DNA of 23,707 nt, from assembly GCA_035765045.1 (NCBI GenBank), contig DASTYI010000132.1:1-23707 (forward strand). The letters run 5' to 3'. The notes below the pieces were generated by a model. It was not told the DNA's origin. It saw only the letters and a list, made by a program, of their open reading frames with translations, and ran no database searches. This document shows positions 15,036 through 22,028 of the stretch, in pieces; the stretch's first letter is position 1; every line of letters starts with the position of its first letter. Position numbers and translations under genes: made by a program. This stretch comes from Iamia sp035765045. Lineage in GTDB: Bacteria; Actinomycetota; Acidimicrobiia; Acidimicrobiales; Iamiaceae.

Positions 15036-16630
15036 AAGGGGCTCTTCTCTGTGGTGGGGAGGGTGATGCGGAACGCAGCACCCGTCATCTCGTCCGGGGC
15101 CGTCGAGGGCGGGTCGACGACGATCTCGCCGCCGTGGTGCTCGACGATCTTGCGGCAGAGGGCCAGGCCGATGCCCGTGCCCTCGTAGGCGTCCTTGGTG
15201 TGCAGGCGCTGGAAGATCACGAACACCCGCTCGGCGTAGTCCGGGGCGATCCCGATGCCGTTGTCACGCACGACGATCTCATACCCACCGCCGTCGGGGG
15301 TCATCGCCGAGGTGATGCGGACGACCGGGGCGGCGTCGGGGCGCCGGAACTTGACGGCGTTGCCGACCAGGTTCTGGAACAGGGCGACGAGGAGGGCGGG
15401 CTCGCCCCGGACCACCGGGAGCGGGTCGGCCTCGATGGTGGCGTCGGCCTCCTCGATGGCGGTGGCCAGGTTGGACCGGGCCTGGGCGAGGGCCTCGCCG
15501 AGGTCGACCTCGACCGCCTCGCCCGCCAGCCGCCCCACCCGGGAGAAGGCCAGCAGGTCGTTGATCAGCACCTGCATGCGCTTGGCCCCGTCGACGGCGA
15601 ACTCGATGTACTGCTCGCCCCGCTCGTCGAGCTGGCCGCCGTAGCGCTTCTGGAGCAGCTGGCAGAACGAGGCCACCTTGCGCAGCGGCTCCTGGAGGTC
15701 GTGGCTGGCGACGTAGGCGAACTGCTCGAGCTCGGTGTTCGACCGGCTGAGGTCGGCGTTGGCCCGGTCGAGCTCCTCGGCCTGCTGCTGGACGGTGGCG
15801 TGGGCCAGCTCGGCGGCGGCCAGGTCGCTGACGATGCGCTCGCGCATCATCTCCATCGCCTCGGCCAGCTCGCGCAGCTCGGCCGGGCCGACGGGCACGA
15901 CCCGGTGGTCGTAGTGGCCCTCCGACACCGTGCGGGCGTCGCCGCGCAGCTCGTCCAGCGGCACCTCGACCGACCGGCGCACCAGCCACCAGAGGGCGCC
16001 GACGGCGGTGAGCAGGGCACCGGCGGAGACGACGAGGATGGCGATCAGCTGGTTGGTCGCCTGGTCGAGGTCGGTCCGGGCCGCGTCGCGGCGCTCCTGG
16101 AGCTCGGTCTGGAAGTCGGCCATGGCCGCCCGGAAGTCCTCGAAGAGACGGCGCCCCCGGTTGAGCGACGGGCCCTCGCTCGGCTCGGGGTCACCGGCGC
16201 GCACCTGCTCGATCGTCGGCTCGGCGTAGGTCTCGCGCCACGCCGTCACCGTGTCGTCCACCCGGAGCAGCTCGTCGGTCAGCTCGGGCACCCCGGCCAG
16301 CTGGTCCTGGAGCTCGGCGTAGATCGCGGCCCGGCGGGCGTGGCCCCGCTCGTAGGGCTCGAGGAAGATCTCCTGCCGGCCGATCACGAAGGCCCGGACG
16401 CCCGACTCCTTGTCGACCATGGCGCTGAGGAGGCGCTCGGAGCCGGCCAGGGCCGGGTCGACCCGGTCGACCAGCACGTGGCGAGCGTCGACCAGCCGGT
16501 TCAGGCCCACCGCGCCGAGGGCGATGGCCAGCACGGCGATGACGATCGAGATGCCGAAGACGACCCGGACCCGGCGGCGGAGGCTCCCGGTCCGCCGGGG
16601 CGTCGCCGCCGACCCCGCCGAGGAGGTCAC
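15032..16630 (-). CDS. CHASE3-sensor histidine kinase
   Basis: A 532-residue membrane kinase. The GTG start at 16630 overlaps the upstream phosphatase stop as GTGA; the frame is open further upstream, but that part is Pro/Arg-rich shadow inside the phosphatase gene. Order of parts: transmembrane helix about 22-42; an extracytoplasmic helical CHASE3-like sensor about 50-190 (with K-E-S-G-V-R-A-F); second helix about 194-216; HAMP about 217-265; a coiled coil; HisKA with the phospho-acceptor His310 in A-S-H-D-L-Q-E-P-L-R-K; then an ATPase domain with N-L-V-G-N-A-V-K-F, D-N-G-I-G-I and G-T-G-I-G-L-A-L. The signal is unknown. It is flanked by, and coupled to, a REC-phosphatase gene and a response-regulator gene, so it probably phosphorylates one or both receivers. 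Confidence 0.9.
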   Translation of the reverse strand: MTSSAGSAATPRRTGSLRRRVRVVFGISIVIAVLAIALGAVGLNRLVDARHVLVDRVDPALAGSERLLSAMVDKESGVRAFVIGRQEIFLEPYERGHARRAAIYAELQDQLAGVPELTDELLRVDDTVTAWRETYAEPTIEQVRAGDPEPSEGPSLNRGRRLFEDFRAAMADFQTELQERRDAARTDLDQATNQLIAILVVSAGALLTAVGALWWLVRRSVEVPLDELRGDARTVSEGHYDHRVVPVGPAELRELAEAMEMMRERIVSDLAAAELAHATVQQQAEELDRANADLSRSNTELEQFAYVASHDLQEPLRKVASFCQLLQKRYGGQLDERGEQYIEFAVDGAKRMQVLINDLLAFSRVGRLAGEAVEVDLGEALAQARSNLATAIEEADATIEADPLPVVRGEPALLVALFQNLVGNAVKFRRPDAAPVVRITSAMTPDGGGYEIVVRDNGIGIAPDYAERVFVIFQRLHTKDAYEGTGIGLALCRKIVEHHGGEIVVDPPSTAPDEMTGAAFRITLPTTEKSPL

Positions 16631-17817
16631 GGCCGGGGCCCGCACCAGAGGGCGGCGGCGTCGTCGTCGAGGTGGTCGCCGTTGGCCGCCACCACCTGCT
16701 GGAACAGCTGGTCGAGCAGGTCCTGGGGGCTGGGGGTGCGGTCGACGAGGTCGCCGACCATGTCCGCCAGCGCATCCATCCCGAGCCGCTCCTCGCCCTC
16801 GACCCGGGCCTCGTAGAGCCCGTCGGTCACCACCAGCAGCTGCCAGCCGGGCACCAGGGCCAGGTGGTGGACCGGGGCCACCTGGTGCTCGAACACCCCG
16901 AGGGGCATGGCCGGGCGGGCGGCCTCGACCCATGTCGCCGTGCCCTGGGCGACGAGCAGCGGCGGCGGGTGGCCGTGGAGGCGGACAGCGACGGTCGTGA
17001 GGTCGGGGGCGAAGGTCAGGTCGCAGACGGTGGCGAAGGTCGAGGACTCGCCCCGCTCCAGCCGGAGGATGTCGTCGACGCCCCGCAGCACCTCGTCGGG
17101 CCGGGCGCCGGCGACGACCAGGGCCCGCCAGGCGATCCGCAGGGCGACACCGACGGCCGCCTCGTCGGGGCCGTGGCCGCAGACGTCGCCGATGACGACC
17201 CGCACCGTCCCGTCGGTCCCGGCCACGGCGTCGTAGAAGTCGCCGCCGACGAGGGCGTCACGACCGCCGGGGACGTAGCGGCTGGCGATGTCCAGGGCGC
17301 TGCCGTCGATCTCCAGGGTCGGGAGCAGGCCCCGGGCCAGGCGCTCGTTCTCGGCCTGGCGCTGCTCGGCCAGGGCCAGGCGCCGGCTGTCGGCCTCGGC
17401 CTGGCGCCGCTCGATGGCGTAGCGGATGGCCCGGGCCAGCGCCGGCCCGTCGACCTCCCCCTTGACCAGGTAGTCCTGAGCCCCGGCGGCGACGGCCTCC
17501 ACCCCCCGCTGGCGGTCGCCGAGCCCGGTGAGCACGACGACGGCGAGGTCGGGGGCGGCGGCGCGCAGGGTGGCGACCGCCTCCAGCCCGTGGGCGTCGG
17601 GCAGGCCCAGGTCGACGAGGGCGCACTGCGCCCCCCGGGCCGACGCCACCGCCTCGGCCAGGGTGCGGGCCCGGCGCAGGACGATCGCCTCTTCGGCATC
17701 GACGACCAGCTCCTCGACGAGGAGGGCGTCGCCGTCGTCGTCCTCCACCAACAAGACGTCGGTGGCCGCCAGGGGGGCGAGGGGCGCAGCCAGGCCGGCA
17801 GGTGACCCGTCCGTCAT
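16627..17817 (-). CDS. Receiver-domain PP2C (SpoIIE/RsbU-type) phosphatase
   Basis: A 396-residue two-domain regulator. The N-terminal receiver (about residues 20-140) has V-E-D-D-D, phospho-acceptor Asp69 in L-V-D-L-G-L-P-D and the conserved Lys in Y-L-V-K-G. A coiled-coil linker (R-R-Q-A-E-A-D-S-R-R and onward, about 145-180) leads to the PP2C-type Ser/Thr phosphatase with metal-site motifs G-G-D-F-Y-D-A, G-D-V-C-G-H-G and a terminal D-D-D-A-A. Such proteins dephosphorylate STAS anti-anti-sigma factors when their receiver is phosphorylated. No anti-sigma or STAS gene is nearby, so the target lies elsewhere. The ATG at 17817 is favoured; a GTG at 17856 would add 13 residues. Confidence 0.9.
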   Translation of the reverse strand: MTDGSPAGLAAPLAPLAATDVLLVEDDDGDALLVEELVVDAEEAIVLRRARTLAEAVASARGAQCALVDLGLPDAHGLEAVATLRAAAPDLAVVVLTGLGDRQRGVEAVAAGAQDYLVKGEVDGPALARAIRYAIERRQAEADSRRLALAEQRQAENERLARGLLPTLEIDGSALDIASRYVPGGRDALVGGDFYDAVAGTDGTVRVVIGDVCGHGPDEAAVGVALRIAWRALVVAGARPDEVLRGVDDILRLERGESSTFATVCDLTFAPDLTTVAVRLHGHPPPLLVAQGTATWVEAARPAMPLGVFEHQVAPVHHLALVPGWQLLVVTDGLYEARVEGEERLGMDALADMVGDLVDRTPSPQDLLDQLFQQVVAANGDHLDDDAAALWCGPRP

Positions 17818-17861
17818 CGCCCCGATGATGGCACGAAAGTGTGAGGGCGACCCCACCCGCA

Positions 17862-17890
17862 GCGCTCGTCACCCGATGGGATGACAGCGC
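17862..17890 (-). terminator. Hairpin after larE
   Basis: GCGCT-c-GTCA-CCC pairs with GGG-a-TGAC-AGCGC around a GAT loop, giving 12 pairs with single-base bulges. It lies 12-40 bases beyond the larE stop, between it and the phosphatase gene. It probably terminates the lar operon, although it also sits close to where the phosphatase promoter would be. No T run is visible. Confidence 0.5.
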
Positions 17891-17901
17891 CCCGTCCCTG
17901 G

Positions 17902-18705
17902 TCAGCGGGGTAGATCGGCGTTCAGGTTGCCCGAGCGGAGGCCCTCGAGGTCGAGCGTGACCCGGTCGTAGCCGGCGCCCCGGACGGCGGCGACGACGGC
18001 GTCGCGGGCGGCGACCGCCTCGGCCAGCCGCTCGACCGGCACCTCGACCCGGGCGGTGCCGTCGTAGTGGCGGACCCGGACCTCGGCGAAGCCCAACCGG
18101 TGCAGCGCGGCCTCGGCCCGCCCCACCCGGTCGAGCACCTGGAGCGTCACCGGGGTGCCGTACGGGACCCGCGACGCCAGGCAGGCGGCGGCCGGCTTGT
18201 CCCACGTCCGCAGCCCGAGCTCCCGCGACGCCTCGCGCACCATGGCCTTGGTGAAGCCGGCGGTGACGAGCGGCAGCGCCGCCCCCCGGGCCACGGCGGC
18301 CTGCTGGCCGGGGCGGTGGTCGCCGAGGTCGTCGAGGTTGACCCCGAGGACGACGGTGGCGCCGGTCGGGGCGGCCACCGGGGCCAGCACGTCCATCAGC
18401 GCCTCCTTGCACCAGCGGCACCGGTCGCCGGCGTTGGCCTGGTAGCGGGGGTCGTCGAGCTCGACGGTCGGGAGCCCGTCCCAGGCCAGCCCCCACTCCC
18501 CGGCCAGGGCCCGGCAGTCGTCGAGCTCCTCGGGCGCCAGCGACGGCGACACCGCGGTGACCGCCCGGGCCCGGTCGCCGAGCGTGTCGTGGGCGACCCA
18601 GGCCAGGAAGGCCGAGTCGGCGCCGCCGCTGAAGGCGACCACCACCGACCCGAGCCGGCGGAGCTCGGCCCGCAGGGCGTCGAGCGCGGTCACCGGGCCC
18701 ACCAC
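17902..18705 (-). CDS. larE: LarE, sulfur insertase for the nickel-pincer nucleotide cofactor, [4Fe-4S]-type cysteines
   Basis: A 267-residue PP-loop ATPase that adenylates pyridinium-3,5-biscarboxylate mononucleotide and replaces the carboxylates by thiocarboxylates. The PP-loop is S-G-G-A-D-S (26-31), and the C-terminal T-L-D-L-E-G-L-R-S-G-N-L-N is typical of LarE. Lactobacillus LarE sacrifices its own Cys176. In this protein the residue aligned with that Cys appears to be Ala174, with Cys175 next to it (A-A-A-C-L-A-S-R-V-P-Y-G). A Cys96-x-x-Cys99 pair (D-R-C-R-W-C-K) is also present. Three Cys in these places fit the cluster-containing LarE class that uses a [4Fe-4S]-bound sulfide and is not self-sacrificing. 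It overlaps larC by 16 bases. Confidence 0.9.
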   Translation of the reverse strand: MVGPVTALDALRAELRRLGSVVVAFSGGADSAFLAWVAHDTLGDRARAVTAVSPSLAPEELDDCRALAGEWGLAWDGLPTVELDDPRYQANAGDRCRWCKEALMDVLAPVAAPTGATVVLGVNLDDLGDHRPGQQAAVARGAALPLVTAGFTKAMVREASRELGLRTWDKPAAACLASRVPYGTPVTLQVLDRVGRAEAALHRLGFAEVRVRHYDGTARVEVPVERLAEAVAARDAVVAAVRGAGYDRVTLDLEGLRSGNLNADLPR

Positions 18706-19883
18706 GCCGCCTCGGCCCGGGCCGCCACCTCGGGGACCGGGCGCCCGGTGGCGGCGGCGACGGCGGCGACGTCGTCGTGCTCGGCCTTGGCCCGGACCGG
18801 GGACACCTTGACCCGCACGGCGTGGCCGTCGACCTCGACCGTCTCGCTGGCGCGCGTCGCCGGCCAGCGCTCGTGGCGGGCGGCCCGGACGCCGAGGCTC
18901 CCGGTCGTCGTGCGCAGGGCCTCGGCCACCGCCGGGGCGGCGCCGAGGTCGGCCAGGGCGGCCACGACGTGGGCCGGGCGGCCCTTCTTCCCCACCACCG
19001 GGGCGACCCAGGCGTCGAGGGCGCCGGCGGCCAGCAGGGCGGGCACGGCGGCGCCGAGGACCTCGCCGGTGACGTCGTCGACGGTGGTCTCGACCACGAC
19101 GACCGGCTGGCCCCCGCCATCGGCGCCGGGACCGGCCGCCGGCGCCGTGCCCAGCACGACCTGGGTGGCGTTGACCACGCCGTCGACGTCGGCCGTGCCG
19201 GCGCCGTAGCCCGAGGCGGTGACGGTGAGGTCGGGCAGCGGGCCGAACCCGGTGGCCAGGGCGGCCATCAGGGCGGCGCCGGTCGGGGTGGTCAGCTCGA
19301 CGGGCGTGTCGACGCCGTGGACGGGCACGCCCTCGAGGATCCGCAGCACCGCCGGGGCCGGGTTGGGCAGGTGGCCGTGGGCGGCGCTGACCCGGCCCCG
19401 CCCGACGGCGAGCGGCGAGCAGCGGACCTCGTCGACCCCGAGCACCTCCAGGGCGGCGCAGGTGCCGACCACGTCGACGATGGCGTCGATCGCCCCCACC
19501 TCGTGGAAGTGGACGTCCTCGGGGTCGGTGCGGTGGAGGGCGCCCTCGGCCCGGGCCAGCCGGGCGAAGGCGGCCGTCGCCCGGGCGTGGACCCGATCGG
19601 GCAGCCCGGCGCCGTCGAGCAGGTCCCGGATCGAGCGCCAGGTGCGGTGGTGGTGGTCGTGCTCGACCCCCCGGACGTGGACCTTGGTGGCGGCCACCCC
19701 CGACCGCAGCACCGGCTCGGCCTCCAGCTCCCAGCCGGCGACGTCGACCGTCCGGACGATCGCCTCGACGGCGGCGAGGTCCGCGCCGGCGTCGACCAGG
19801 GCCCCGAGGGCCATGTCGCCGGCCACGCCCGAGAAGCAGTGGAACCAGGCGAGGCGGTGCCGGCCGGCCGGCCGCTCAGGCAC
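18690..19883 (-). CDS. larC: LarC, nickel insertion enzyme for the nickel-pincer nucleotide cofactor
   Basis: A 397-residue single-frame LarC, the CTP-dependent cyclometallase that inserts nickel into the bisthiocarboxylate precursor. The N-terminal H-C-F-S-G-V-A-G-D-M is the family hallmark. A His-rich stretch (E-H-D-H-H-H, about 74-79) and V-H-F-H-E-V-G-A-I-D-A-I-V-D could hold nickel. The T-P-T-G-A-A-L segment and the late E-T-T-V-D-D-V-T-G-E-V and K-K-G-R-P-A-H motifs are also typical. In Lactobacillus the protein is made from larC1 and larC2 by a ribosomal frameshift; here the frame is continuous. It overlaps larB by 8 bases and larE by 16, showing tight translational coupling. Confidence 0.93.
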   Translation of the reverse strand: MPERPAGRHRLAWFHCFSGVAGDMALGALVDAGADLAAVEAIVRTVDVAGWELEAEPVLRSGVAATKVHVRGVEHDHHHRTWRSIRDLLDGAGLPDRVHARATAAFARLARAEGALHRTDPEDVHFHEVGAIDAIVDVVGTCAALEVLGVDEVRCSPLAVGRGRVSAAHGHLPNPAPAVLRILEGVPVHGVDTPVELTTPTGAALMAALATGFGPLPDLTVTASGYGAGTADVDGVVNATQVVLGTAPAAGPGADGGGQPVVVVETTVDDVTGEVLGAAVPALLAAGALDAWVAPVVGKKGRPAHVVAALADLGAAPAVAEALRTTTGSLGVRAARHERWPATRASETVEVDGHAVRVKVSPVRAKAEHDDVAAVAAATGRPVPEVAARAEAAWWAR

Positions 19884-20688
19884 GGGCGGTGACCCCGGCG
19901 GGCACGAGGAGCCGGCTGACGGCGCAGGCGGCGCCGTAGCCGTTGTCGATCCCGACGACCGTGATGCCGGCGGCGCAGGAGGACAGCATCGCCAGCAGCG
20001 CCGTCACCCCCTCCAGCGAGGCGCCGTAGCCGACGCTCGTGGGGACGGCGACGACCGGGGCCGCGGTCAGCCCGCCGACCACGGAGGCCAGGGCGCCCTC
20101 CATCCCGGCCACCACGACGATGGCGTCGGCGCCGGCCAGCAGGTCGACGTCGGCCAGCAGGCGGTGGACGCCGGCGACGCCGACATCGGTCAGCCGGACG
20201 GCCGGGAGCCCGAGGGCGGCCAGGGTGGCGGCGCACTCGTCGGCCACCGGCAGGTCGGCGGTGCCGGCGCTGACGACCACGACGTGGGCCGGCCGGGGCG
20301 GGGCCGGGCGCCAGGCGACCAGGCGGTGGCGGTCGCCGGTGACGACCCCGTCGGGGTGGGCGGCCAGGGCGGCGGAGGCCTGCTCGGCGTCGGCCCGGGT
20401 CAGCAGGACGGGTCCGCCCCGCTCGTCGGGTCGACCTCCCTCCGGTCGGCCTCCGGTGCCGGCCAGCAGCTCGCCCACCAGGGCGGCGCACTGCTCGGCC
20501 GTCTTCCCCGGGGCGTAGACCGCCTCGGGCAGCCCGGTGCGGAGCAGGCGGTGGTGGTCGACCCGGGCGAACCCGAGGTCGGCGAAGGGCAGCCGCCGGA
20601 GCCGGGCCACCGCCTCGTCGGGCCCGACCTCGCCCGCCGCCACGGCGGCGACGAGGGCACGCAGCGCGGTCTCGTCCATCCCCGCCAT
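19876..20688 (-). CDS. larB: LarB, NaAD carboxylase/hydrolase of nickel-pincer nucleotide synthesis
   Basis: A 270-residue PurE-like enzyme that carboxylates nicotinic acid adenine dinucleotide and cleaves off AMP, the first step of the cofactor pathway. Family motifs are the N-terminal V-D-H-H-R-x-x-R-x-G-x-P-E-A-V and G-K-T-A-E-Q, and the C-terminal PurE-like region with A-G-M-E-G-A-L (Glu197) and M-L-S-S-C-A-A-G-I (Cys238). These probably correspond to the catalytic Glu and Cys of the Lactobacillus enzyme. The first ATG (20688) is used; another ATG three codons on is possible. It follows the DUF5522 gene by 13 bases. Confidence 0.93.
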   Translation of the reverse strand: MAGMDETALRALVAAVAAGEVGPDEAVARLRRLPFADLGFARVDHHRLLRTGLPEAVYAPGKTAEQCAALVGELLAGTGGRPEGGRPDERGGPVLLTRADAEQASAALAAHPDGVVTGDRHRLVAWRPAPPRPAHVVVVSAGTADLPVADECAATLAALGLPAVRLTDVGVAGVHRLLADVDLLAGADAIVVVAGMEGALASVVGGLTAAPVVAVPTSVGYGASLEGVTALLAMLSSCAAGITVVGIDNGYGAACAVSRLLVPAGVTARA

Positions 20689-20701
20689 CCTGGCAGGGCG
20701 G

Positions 20702-20929
20702 CTACTCCGCGACCCAGGGGCAGTGGCGGCAGAGGTTCCCGCAGCAGGGGCGGGCGGCGAGGGTCTCGGCCGTCATGGCCATGTAGCCGCTGGCCGGGTC
20801 CCGGTACATCGGCTCGCCGGCCTCCAGGGCGGCGGCGTGGGCGGCCAGGATCTCGGCCCGGAGCGGGTGGTCGGGGGCGAGCCGGCTCGGCGCCGGGACC
20901 TCGCGCCAGCCGGGCCGCAGGTCAGCCAC
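20702..20929 (-). CDS. DUF5522-like small Cys-rich protein
   Basis: A 75-residue protein. After a variable N-terminus it has Y-R-D-P-A-S-G-Y-M-A-M-T-A and a C-terminal cysteine box C-C-G-N-L-C-R-H-C-P-W, the pattern I associate with DUF5522. Four Cys plus a His in eleven residues suggest a metal or Fe-S site; the function is unknown to me. It overlaps the methyltransferase gene by 8 bases and precedes larB by 13, so it belongs to the same transcript. A link to Fe-S supply for the two putative Fe-S enzymes in this operon is only a guess. Confidence 0.82.
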   Translation of the reverse strand: MADLRPGWREVPAPSRLAPDHPLRAEILAAHAAALEAGEPMYRDPASGYMAMTAETLAARPCCGNLCRHCPWVAE

Positions 20930-22028
20930 AGGTGAACCTCGACACCACCTCGACGTGCGCCGTCTGCGGGAACAGGTCGAGCACCCGGCTGCGCTCCAGC
21001 CGGTAGCCGGCGGCGACCAGGAGGCCGGCGTCGCGGCCGAGCGAGGCGGCGTCGCAGCTGACCAGCACCACCGTCGGCGCCCCGGTGCCGACGATCTTCT
21101 CGACCCCGACGGCGGCCAGCCCCGACCGCGGCGGGTCGGCCACCACGGCGGCGGCCGGCTCGGGCGCCCACCGCTCGATGGTCGAGCGGACGACGCGCAC
21201 CGGACGGTCGGCCAGGTTGGCCTCGGCGTCGGCCACCGCCGAGGGCGACGACTCGACCGCCACCACCTCGGCGAAGCGCGCCCCCACCGTCCCGGCGAAG
21301 AGCCCGACCCCCGCGGCCAGGTCGACCATCGTCCCCCCGCCCCCGGGGCCCACGGCGGCGCCGACCTCCTCGACCAGGGCGTCGGCCGCCGCCGCCGAGG
21401 GCTGGAAGAACGAGCCGGGCGAGACCCGCCAGCGCCGCCCGCCGGCCTCCTCGTGGACGGTCCCGTCGACCGCCGCCTCCCCGGTGCGGGCGCCGACCCG
21501 GAGCAGCACCTCGTCGGCCCCCTCGTAGCGCCCGCCGACCAGCAGCGCCTCCAGCTCGGGCCGCACGACCATGCAGGTCGACGGGACGACGACGTCGTGC
21601 GAGCGGCGCCGGCGGTACCCCGCCCGGCCGGCGGCCGTCACCGCCACCCGGACGGTGGTGCGGCGGGGGTCGGCGACGGTGACACCGGCCTCGACCACGG
21701 GGTCGGCGATCCGCCCGATCCGGGTCAGGGCGTCGTGGACGATCGTGCGGCGCAGGGCCGACTGGAGCTCGTCGGTGGCGTGCTGCCAGTCGCACCCGCC
21801 GCAGCCGTCGGCCACGTGGGGGCACGGCGGCGGACGCCGGCCCGGGGCCGGGTCCAGCACCGCGACGGCCTCGGCCCGGCCGTGGCGCCTCCGCACCTCG
21901 ACCACCGTGGCCCGGACCCGCTCCCCCGGCAGCGCCCCGGCGACGAACAGCGTCCGCCCGTCGGGTCCCCGGGCGACGCCCTCGCCGGTGGTGGCGATGC
22001 GGGTGACGTCGACCTCGACCGTGCTCAC
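20922..22028 (-). CDS. TRAM-domain, Fe-S 23S rRNA/tRNA uracil-5-methyltransferase family (RlmD/TrmA-like)
   Basis: A 368-residue SAM-dependent RNA methyltransferase. The GTG at 22028 overlaps the upstream stop (GTGA), and the protein then begins exactly with the TRAM domain (about 1-58, T-T-G-E-G-V-A-R). Cys69, Cys76, Cys79 and Cys152 match the [4Fe-4S] pattern of the RumA family. The SAM motif is D-L-A-A-G-V-G (236-242), Gln209 is in S-F-F-Q, the D-P-P-R-S-G motif is at 298-303, and the nucleophile is Cys325 in V-S-C-D. The end D-L-F-P-Q-T-A-H-V-E is diagnostic. It is shorter than the roughly 430-residue E. coli RlmD. Whether it modifies rRNA or tRNA cannot be told. Confidence 0.9.
   Translation of the reverse strand: MSTVEVDVTRIATTGEGVARGPDGRTLFVAGALPGERVRATVVEVRRRHGRAEAVAVLDPAPGRRPPPCPHVADGCGGCDWQHATDELQSALRRTIVHDALTRIGRIADPVVEAGVTVADPRRTTVRVAVTAAGRAGYRRRRSHDVVVPSTCMVVRPELEALLVGGRYEGADEVLLRVGARTGEAAVDGTVHEEAGGRRWRVSPGSFFQPSAAAADALVEEVGAAVGPGGGGTMVDLAAGVGLFAGTVGARFAEVVAVESSPSAVADAEANLADRPVRVVRSTIERWAPEPAAAVVADPPRSGLAAVGVEKIVGTGAPTVVLVSCDAASLGRDAGLLVAAGYRLERSRVLDLFPQTAHVEVVSRFTCG

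Noticed and set aside
16672..17805. A 377-codon plus-strand open frame opposite the REC-PP2C gene
   Set aside because: It is a low-complexity Gly/Val/Asp/Arg translation with no motif; the minus strand has unmistakable receiver and PP2C motifs.
18690..19883. Programmed frameshift in larC as in Lactobacillus
   Set aside because: The frame is continuous over 397 codons with both N- and C-terminal LarC motifs, so no frameshift is needed.
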